From NCBI GenBank assembly GCA_964480365.1, contig CAYZPM010000016.1:1-64000 (forward strand): a stretch of DNA of 64,000 nt, read 5' to 3'. The DNA is from CAIQPV01 sp964480365. GTDB taxonomy: Bacteria; Pseudomonadota; Gammaproteobacteria; Burkholderiales; Gallionellaceae. Both the position numbers and the translations under genes were made by a program. The notes under the pieces were generated by a model. That model was not told the DNA's origin, ran no database searches, and saw only the letters and a program-made list of their open reading frames with translations. This document shows, piece after piece, positions 58,925 through 64,000 of this stretch (its first letter is position 1; every line of letters starts with the position of its first letter).

Positions 58925-60648
58925 ACTTTACCCTTCACGGCATCGCCGTCTCCAGCGGCATCGCCATCGGACACGCCCACCTCATTTCGCACACTGCGCT
59001 GGAAGTGGTGCACTACAAACTGCCCAAGGATATGCTGGCTGAAGAAGTGGCGCGCTTCGATGCCGCACTGTCTGCCACGCGCAAGGAACTGACTGCTTTG
59101 CGCGCCAGCCGCCCGCAACAGGCGGCAGCCGAGTTCGACGCCTTTCTCGACTTGCATTTGATGATCCTGGCTGATGAACACATCAGCCAGACTCCGCGCG
59201 AGATGATAGAGCGCGAGCATTGCAATGCGGAGTGGGCGCTCAAGGTGCAAATGGATGATCTGATCGCGCATTTCGAAGCGTTCGATGACGCCTATCTGCG
59301 CGAGCGCAAGACTGATGTGATGCAGGTGGTAGAGCGCGTGCTCAAGACCCTCACCGGCCAGCCCGGCCACCAGCCGCCTCCCGTCACTCACGACACGAAA
59401 ATGATACTGGTAGCGCACGATGTCAGCCCCGCCGACCTGATTCAACTCAAGCCGCACCAATTCTCCGCCATCCTCACCGACCTCGGCGGTGCGACTTCGC
59501 ACACCGCTATCATCGCGCGCGGTCTCAACACGCCGTGCGTGGTCGGCCTGCACCATGCGCGCGAACTGTTGCGCGAGAACGACTTGCTTGTCGTGGACGG
59601 CGAGCAGGGCGTGGTTATCGTCAACCCGGATAAGCAGATTCTTGCCGATTACCGCTTGCGTCAGGATCAGTTCGGACTGGAACGGAAAAAGCTCAAGCGT
59701 CTCAAGACCATGCTCGCCAGCACGCTGGACGGCACGCCCATCGAGCTGCATGCCAACATCGAGCTGCCGCACGATCTGCTGGAGGTAAAGGAAAACGGTG
59801 CCACCGGGATAGGTTTGTTCCGCAGCGAGTTTTTATTTCTTAACCGCGATGTATTGCCGGACGAGGAAGAACAATTTGAAGCCTACCGCGCCGTTGCGGA
59901 AGGCATGGAAGGGTTGCCAGTCACTATCCGCACTTTTGATCTGGGCGCAGACAAACAACTCAACAGCACTCAGCGTGTCGCCAGCAACCCCGCGCTCGGG
60001 TTGCGCGCCATCCGTCTGTGTCTGGCCGAACCCAAACTGTTCCGTACCCAGTTGCGCGCGTTGTTGCGTGCGTCGCACTACGGCAACGTAAAGATACTGG
60101 TGCCCATGTTGTCGGGTGCAGCGGAAATCAACCAGACTCTGCAATTCATCGCCAACGTCAAACAGGGACTTGACGCAGAAGGTGTTCCTTACAATCGTAA
60201 CGTGCAAATTGGCGGCATGGTCGAAATTCCTGCCGCCGCGCTGGCGCTTAACGTGTTTATCAAGAAGCTGGCTTTCCTCTCCATCGGCACCAACGACTTG
60301 ATCCAGTACACGTTGGCGATCGACCGTACCGACGAGGAAGTGGCGCACTTGTATGACCCGCTGCATCCCGCCGTGCTGCACTTGCTGTCGCATGTCATCG
60401 GCAGCGCGAACAAGGCCGGCATACCTGTCGCGGTGTGCGGCGAAATGGCCGGTGACCTTGCCTACACCCGGCTGTTGCTCGGCCTCGGCCTGCGCCAGTT
60501 TTCCATGAACCCGGCACAACTGCTTGGTGCCAAACAGCGCGTGCTCACCACCAACCTGCCGGACATCGCCCAACTCACACAGAAGATTCTGCGCGCCGAA
60601 GACCCCCTGAAAACCCGTGAGCTGCTGGACAGACTGAATACGCTGTAG
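58921..60648 (+). CDS. ptsI: PTS enzyme I
   Basis: 575 residues. Phosphorylates HPr with PEP. Phospho-His in LGGATSHTAIIARGLNTPCVVG, PEP-site FRSEFLFLNRD and the C-terminal LSIGTNDLIQYTLAIDRTDEEV and CGEMAGD. Normal length. Confidence 0.96.
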   Translation: MNFTLHGIAVSSGIAIGHAHLISHTALEVVHYKLPKDMLAEEVARFDAALSATRKELTALRASRPQQAAAEFDAFLDLHLMILADEHISQTPREMIEREHCNAEWALKVQMDDLIAHFEAFDDAYLRERKTDVMQVVERVLKTLTGQPGHQPPPVTHDTKMILVAHDVSPADLIQLKPHQFSAILTDLGGATSHTAIIARGLNTPCVVGLHHARELLRENDLLVVDGEQGVVIVNPDKQILADYRLRQDQFGLERKKLKRLKTMLASTLDGTPIELHANIELPHDLLEVKENGATGIGLFRSEFLFLNRDVLPDEEEQFEAYRAVAEGMEGLPVTIRTFDLGADKQLNSTQRVASNPALGLRAIRLCLAEPKLFRTQLRALLRASHYGNVKILVPMLSGAAEINQTLQFIANVKQGLDAEGVPYNRNVQIGGMVEIPAAALALNVFIKKLAFLSIGTNDLIQYTLAIDRTDEEVAHLYDPLHPAVLHLLSHVIGSANKAGIPVAVCGEMAGDLAYTRLLLGLGLRQFSMNPAQLLGAKQRVLTTNLPDIAQLTQKILRAEDPLKTRELLDRLNTL

Positions 60649-60689
60649 CACCTGCAATTGACTTATTTCTGCAAATCCCGGAAACTTCG

Positions 60690-60746
60690 TTTAGTGCCGA
60701 TTTGACATCAGCTTGCGGGGCACTTAAAACATACCAGCTAAAGCGA
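60690..60746 (+). ncRNA. SAM-II riboswitch upstream of metX
   Basis: GTGCC (60694-60698) pairs with GGCAC (60719-60723). Between them lie CGATTTGA and CAGCTTGC, and downstream TTAAAACATACC-AGCTAAAGCG supplies the pseudoknot strand (AGCT with the loop). Order, sequence and spacing match the SAM-II (metA/metX type) consensus, including GATTT and AGCTAAA. The ligand is S-adenosylmethionine. Confidence 0.9.
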
Positions 60747-60750
60747 GGCA

Positions 60751-60781
60751 ACCCGTTTTGGCTCAAGCTGAACGGGTTTTG
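60751..60781 (+). terminator. Expression-platform terminator of the SAM-II riboswitch
   Basis: ACCCGTT (60751-60757) and AACGGGT (60771-60777) form a hairpin directly after the aptamer, followed by TTTTG, just before the metX start at 60798. It would stop transcription when SAM is bound. Confidence 0.72.
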
Positions 60782-60797
60782 TATTTTGGAAAGTAAA

Positions 60798-61931
60798 TTG
60801 AACACATCTGTCGGTATCGTCAGCGCTCAGCGCGCAACTTTTGACACCGCGCTTACCTTCAAGAGTGGCGCGGTATTGCCACGCTATGAGTTGATGTATG
60901 AAACTTATGGCGTTCTGAATGCCGACCAATCCAACGCCATTCTGGTATGCCATGCGCTATCCGGCCACCATCACGTCGCGGGTTATTACGCCGATGACCC
61001 GAATAACGTGGGCTGGTGGGACACCATGATCGGCCCCGGCAAGCCGGTTGATACCAATAAATTCTTCGTCATCGGCCTGAACAATCTCGGCGGTTGCCAC
61101 GGCTCCACCGGCCCTTCCAGCATCAACCCGGCAACCGGAAAACCTTACGGCGCGAGCTTCCCGGTGGTAACCGTGGAGGACTGGGTCGAATCGCAGGCGC
61201 GTCTGGCGGATTTGCTCGGCATCAAACAATTCGCCGCCGTGATGGGCGGCAGCCTGGGTGGAATGCAGGCCATGCAGTGGTCGCTGTCCTATCCCGAGCG
61301 CGTGCGCCATGTGCTGGCCATTGCCACCGCGCCACACCTGACGGCGGAAAATATCGCCTTCAACGATGTGGCGCGCAATGCCATCCTGACCGATCCTGAT
61401 TTTCATGGCGGCAATTTTTATGAACACGGCGTTGTTCCGACACGCGGTCTGCGTCTGGCACGCATGTTGGGACACATCACCTATCTGTCCGACGATGCGA
61501 TGGCGGACAAGTTCGGGCGCAGCCTGCGCTCGGGCAAGCTTGGTTACAGCTACGACGTCGAATTTGAGATCGAGTCTTACCTGCGCTATCAGGGTGACAA
61601 GTTCGCCTCCTATTTCGACGCCAATACCTATCTGCTGATGACCAAGGCGCTGGATTATTTCGACCCGGCGCGTGACTTCGGCGACAATCTGGATAAGGCA
61701 TTTGCCGCTGCGCGTGCAGATTTTTTGGTGTTGTCATTTACCACAGACTGGCGCTTTTCACCGGAGCGCTCGCGCGCCATTGTCAACGCACTTCTGCACA
61801 ACCGCCGCAACGTCAGCTACGGGGAAATTTCCTCGGCGCACGGGCACGACTCATTCCTGATGCCGCACGAGCATTACCACGAGGTGATTCGCGCCTATCT
61901 TGACAGAATTGCCGGAGAATTTTTAGCATGA
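60798..61931 (+). CDS. metX: Homoserine O-acetyl/succinyltransferase MetX
   Basis: 377 residues. I start at TTG 60798 (MNTSVGIVSAQRATF) with GGAAAG upstream, because the ATG at 60702 lies inside the riboswitch. Alpha/beta-hydrolase fold with nucleophile Ser in MGGSLGGMQA, Asp in TDWRFSPERS and His in AHGHDSFL. Acylates homoserine for methionine synthesis. Overlaps metW by 4 bases. Confidence 0.94.
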   Translation: MNTSVGIVSAQRATFDTALTFKSGAVLPRYELMYETYGVLNADQSNAILVCHALSGHHHVAGYYADDPNNVGWWDTMIGPGKPVDTNKFFVIGLNNLGGCHGSTGPSSINPATGKPYGASFPVVTVEDWVESQARLADLLGIKQFAAVMGGSLGGMQAMQWSLSYPERVRHVLAIATAPHLTAENIAFNDVARNAILTDPDFHGGNFYEHGVVPTRGLRLARMLGHITYLSDDAMADKFGRSLRSGKLGYSYDVEFEIESYLRYQGDKFASYFDANTYLLMTKALDYFDPARDFGDNLDKAFAAARADFLVLSFTTDWRFSPERSRAIVNALLHNRRNVSYGEISSAHGHDSFLMPHEHYHEVIRAYLDRIAGEFLA

Positions 61932-62542
61932 GCGCGCACGATCCAGCCGAACTCGCCGCCGCCCGCCCGGATTTCGCCGCCATCGCGGCGTGGATACCGC
62001 AAGGCGCGTCTGTTCTCGACCTCGGCTGCGGCGACGGCAGTCTGCTGCGTTATCTGAAGAACACGCGCAAGGTGCGCGGCTACGGCGTTGAAATCAGCGA
62101 TGCGAACATTGTGGCGTGTATCCGCAACGGCGTGAATGTAATCCAGAGCAATCTTGAATCCGGGCTGTCCGGCTTCGAGAGCAACGCCTTCGATTACGTC
62201 ATCCTGTCGCAGACGCTTCAAGCCACACGCCACACCGAGCCGCTGGTGCAGGAAATGTTGCGCGTCGGAAGTGTAGGCATCGTCAGCTTTCCCAACTTCG
62301 GCCATTGGAAAGCGCGCCTGAATGTGCTGCGCGGCAACATGCCGGTGTCTGAAGAATTGCCCTACCAGTGGTACGACACTCCCAACGTGCACCTGTGCAC
62401 ACTGCATGACTTCGAGGACTTCTGCAATGGTCACCATGTGCGTATCCTCGAACGCCGCGTGATGACCGGCGACAGCGAAGTTCGCCTGCTGCCTAATTTG
62501 CTCGGCAGTATGGCGGTATACCGGTTCAAGCGCGAAGATTAA
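61928..62542 (+). CDS. metW: Methionine biosynthesis protein MetW
   Basis: 204-residue SAM-binding methyltransferase-fold protein. VLDLGCGDGSLLRYL is motif I, with EISDANIVACIRNG and FPNFGHWKARL. Acts with MetX, whose activity it supports in several bacteria. Starts at the ATGA overlap of metX. Confidence 0.95.
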   Translation: MSAHDPAELAAARPDFAAIAAWIPQGASVLDLGCGDGSLLRYLKNTRKVRGYGVEISDANIVACIRNGVNVIQSNLESGLSGFESNAFDYVILSQTLQATRHTEPLVQEMLRVGSVGIVSFPNFGHWKARLNVLRGNMPVSEELPYQWYDTPNVHLCTLHDFEDFCNGHHVRILERRVMTGDSEVRLLPNLLGSMAVYRFKRED

Positions 62543-62561
62543 GCATGCTTCAAACCCAATT

Positions 62562-62643
62562 CACCACAGAGGCACAGAGACACAGAGGAAAAACCAGAGA
62601 AATACTTGATTGGTTGTCTCTGTGTCTCTGTGCCTCTGTGGTG
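62562..62643. repeat. Perfect inverted repeat with 26-nt arms
   Basis: Arms 62562-62587 (CACCACAGAGGCACAGAGAC-type) and 62618-62643 are exact reverse complements around a 30-base loop. It is a dispersed chromosomal repeat type. GATTTTTTTA follows at 62645-62654, so it may also act as the metXW terminator. Confidence 0.88.
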
Positions 62644-62655
62644 GGATTTTTTTAG

Positions 62656-63912
62656 ATGTCTGTCTGGCAACAACTTTTCACCCGACGCATGCTGATCTGC
62701 GTGTTCACCGGATTCACCTCCGGCTTGCCGCTGTATTTGCTGTTCAACCTGCTACCCGCATGGCTGCGCAGTGAACACGTTGACCTGAAGACTATCGGCC
62801 TGTTCGCGCTGATCCAGTTTCCCTACACCTGGAAGTTCCTGTGGTCGCCACTGCTCGACCGCTACGTGCTGCCCCTGCTCGGGCGGCGGCGCGGCTGGAT
62901 GTTGCTGACCCAGATCGGGTTGTTGCTGGTGATCGCTTCGATGGGAGCGTTCTCACCGCAAAACGATCTACACACCATCGCTTGGATAGCCACGCTGCTC
63001 GCCTTCCTCAGCGCCACGCAGGACATTGTGCTGGATGCCTACCGCCGCGAGTTGCTAGCAGATTATGAACTTGGGCTGGGCAATGCGGTGCATGTGAATG
63101 CCTACCGCATCGCCGGCCTGGTGCCGGGTTCGCTATCGCTGATCCTGGCCGATTTTCTGCCGTGGAACATGGTGTTCATCGTCACCGCTCTGTTCATGTT
63201 GCCCGGCATGGCGATGACTTTGCTGGTGCAGGAACCGCACCGCGCCACCCCACCCAAGACTTTGCGCGAAGCGGTAGTCGAACCGTTCCACGAATTCATC
63301 ACGCGCCAGGGATGGAACAGCGCGTTGTTAATCCTCGCCTTCCTGTTCTTCTACAAACTTGGCGACAGCATGTGTACCGCGCTGGCAACGCCGTTTTACA
63401 TGGACATGGGTTTTAGCAAGACCCAGATCGGGCTGATCGCCAAAAATGCCGGGCTGTGGCCCGCTGTCATCGGCGGTTTACTCGGTGGCCTTTGGATGGT
63501 GAAAATAGGCATCAACCGCGCGCTGTGGCTGTTCGGCGTGGTGCAAGTGGTCGCTATCTTCGGCTTCGCCTGGCTGGCATCGGTGGGACATCACGCCGAA
63601 ATCACCAGCGTAGAACTCGCCCAACTCGCCATCGTGATCGGCATCGAAGCGCTGGGCGTGGGGCTGGGAACCGCCGCCTTCGTCGCATTCATCGCCCGTA
63701 CCACCCACCCCGCCTACACCGCCACCCAGTTCGCGCTGTTCACCAGCCTCGCCGCCATGCCGCGCACTTTCGCCAACGCCGCGACTGGCTGGCTGGTTGA
63801 GATGATGGGATGGATGGGATTTTTTCTGCTGTGCGCCGCGCTGGCGGTGCCGGGGATGTTACTGTTGCTCAAGGTTGCACCGTGGAATGGATCGGTCATT
63901 GAGAATCGGTGA
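62656..63912 (+). CDS. ampG: AmpG-type MFS permease
   Basis: 418 residues with 12 to 13 predicted membrane helices. ICVFTGFTSGLPLYLLFNLLPAWLR and FALIQFPYTWKFLWSPLLDRY are typical of AmpG, which imports GlcNAc-anhydroMurNAc muropeptides for cell-wall recycling. GDSMCTALATPFYMDMGFSKTQIG is also AmpG-like. No beta-lactamase gene is near. Confidence 0.9.
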   Translation: MSVWQQLFTRRMLICVFTGFTSGLPLYLLFNLLPAWLRSEHVDLKTIGLFALIQFPYTWKFLWSPLLDRYVLPLLGRRRGWMLLTQIGLLLVIASMGAFSPQNDLHTIAWIATLLAFLSATQDIVLDAYRRELLADYELGLGNAVHVNAYRIAGLVPGSLSLILADFLPWNMVFIVTALFMLPGMAMTLLVQEPHRATPPKTLREAVVEPFHEFITRQGWNSALLILAFLFFYKLGDSMCTALATPFYMDMGFSKTQIGLIAKNAGLWPAVIGGLLGGLWMVKIGINRALWLFGVVQVVAIFGFAWLASVGHHAEITSVELAQLAIVIGIEALGVGLGTAAFVAFIARTTHPAYTATQFALFTSLAAMPRTFANAATGWLVEMMGWMGFFLLCAALAVPGMLLLLKVAPWNGSVIENR

Positions 63913-63977
63913 GCAAGTGCGGGAGGGAGGGACATCCATTTTCAGGAGCGCGCCCACGCTGAGTACACATACAAAAC

Positions 63978-64000
63978 GGGCACCCGAAGGTGCCCACTTT
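63978..64000. terminator. Hairpin at the window end
   Basis: GGGCACC-CGAA-GGTGCCC with a T-run starting on the right edge (plus strand), and GTTTTG after it on the minus strand. Likely a terminator for ampG, and perhaps bidirectional for a convergent gene beyond the window. Confidence 0.72.

Noticed and set aside
60702..60797. ATG 60702 as the metX start
   Set aside because: It lies inside the SAM-II aptamer and would translate the riboswitch and terminator; TTG 60798 has the ribosome-binding site and the conserved start.

Overview
The window is a contiguous piece of a betaproteobacterial chromosome. It is most likely from the Nitrosomonadales, and a Gallionellaceae-like iron or nitrogen oxidiser would fit. 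The evidence is gene order and protein type: scpB-scpA-trpS, the full rpsB-tsf-pyrH-frr-uppS-cdsA-dxr-rseP-bamA-skp-lpxD-fabZ-lpxA-lpxB-rnhB run, the gshA/PTS block, metXW, and ratA-rnfH divergent from smpB. The genus is inferred from style, not from a marker gene.

Layout. 1-7.7 kb is housekeeping: chromosome segregation, TrpRS, an intramembrane protease, a YciO-like protein, a PHP phosphoesterase, RnfH/RatA, SmpB, a bacteriohemerythrin and a CopD-like membrane protein. 7.1-21.2 kb is one long minus-strand envelope and translation cluster, read from a sigma-70 promoter and structured leader in front of rpsB. 21.5-38.1 kb is accessory, visibly more AT-rich and full of orphans. It holds an adhesin-E-like protein, an HDOD protein, a 1380-residue protein joining a class III nucleotide cyclase to an AsmA-like periplasmic domain through a very long Ala/Glu/Lys coiled coil, a tRNA-Asn, a PLD-family protein, a lipoprotein/FecR/OmpA group, several small proteins, a c-di-GMP-I (GEMM) riboswitch in front of a 62-residue membrane protein, and an orphan PilT/PilU ATPase. 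The riboswitch unit and the ATPase gene share a 50-bp element containing an inverted repeat.

38.1-46.2 kb returns to core functions: heptose and outer-membrane maintenance (hldE2, dolP-like, SIS isomerase, yraN, lpoA, rsmI), pyrC, a gamma-carbonic anhydrase, comM and ubiK. 46.2-49.7 kb is a nitrogen-limitation operon (porin, glnK, amtB) behind a textbook sigma-54 promoter with two NtrC-type boxes. 49.7-54.5 kb carries a DEAD-box helicase, purU, murI and an ABC-F ATPase. 54.7-60.6 kb is gshA, an AT-rich gene for a zinc-ribbon plus deoxyribosyltransferase-like protein, apbE, and an incomplete PTS (EIIA-Man, HPr, EI). 60.7-63.9 kb is a SAM-II riboswitch controlling metX-metW, then an AmpG-like permease.

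Second-messenger and surface themes recur in the accessory part (cyclase, HDOD, c-di-GMP riboswitch, pilus retraction ATPase, FecR/OmpA, adhesin E). That makes it the best place to look for an undescribed signalling arrangement. The strongest candidates are the cyclase-AsmA fusion and the riboswitch-controlled mini membrane protein. The zinc-ribbon/NDT-like protein next to gshA is a separate candidate effector. No integrase, transposase, CRISPR array, rRNA or tmRNA was seen.
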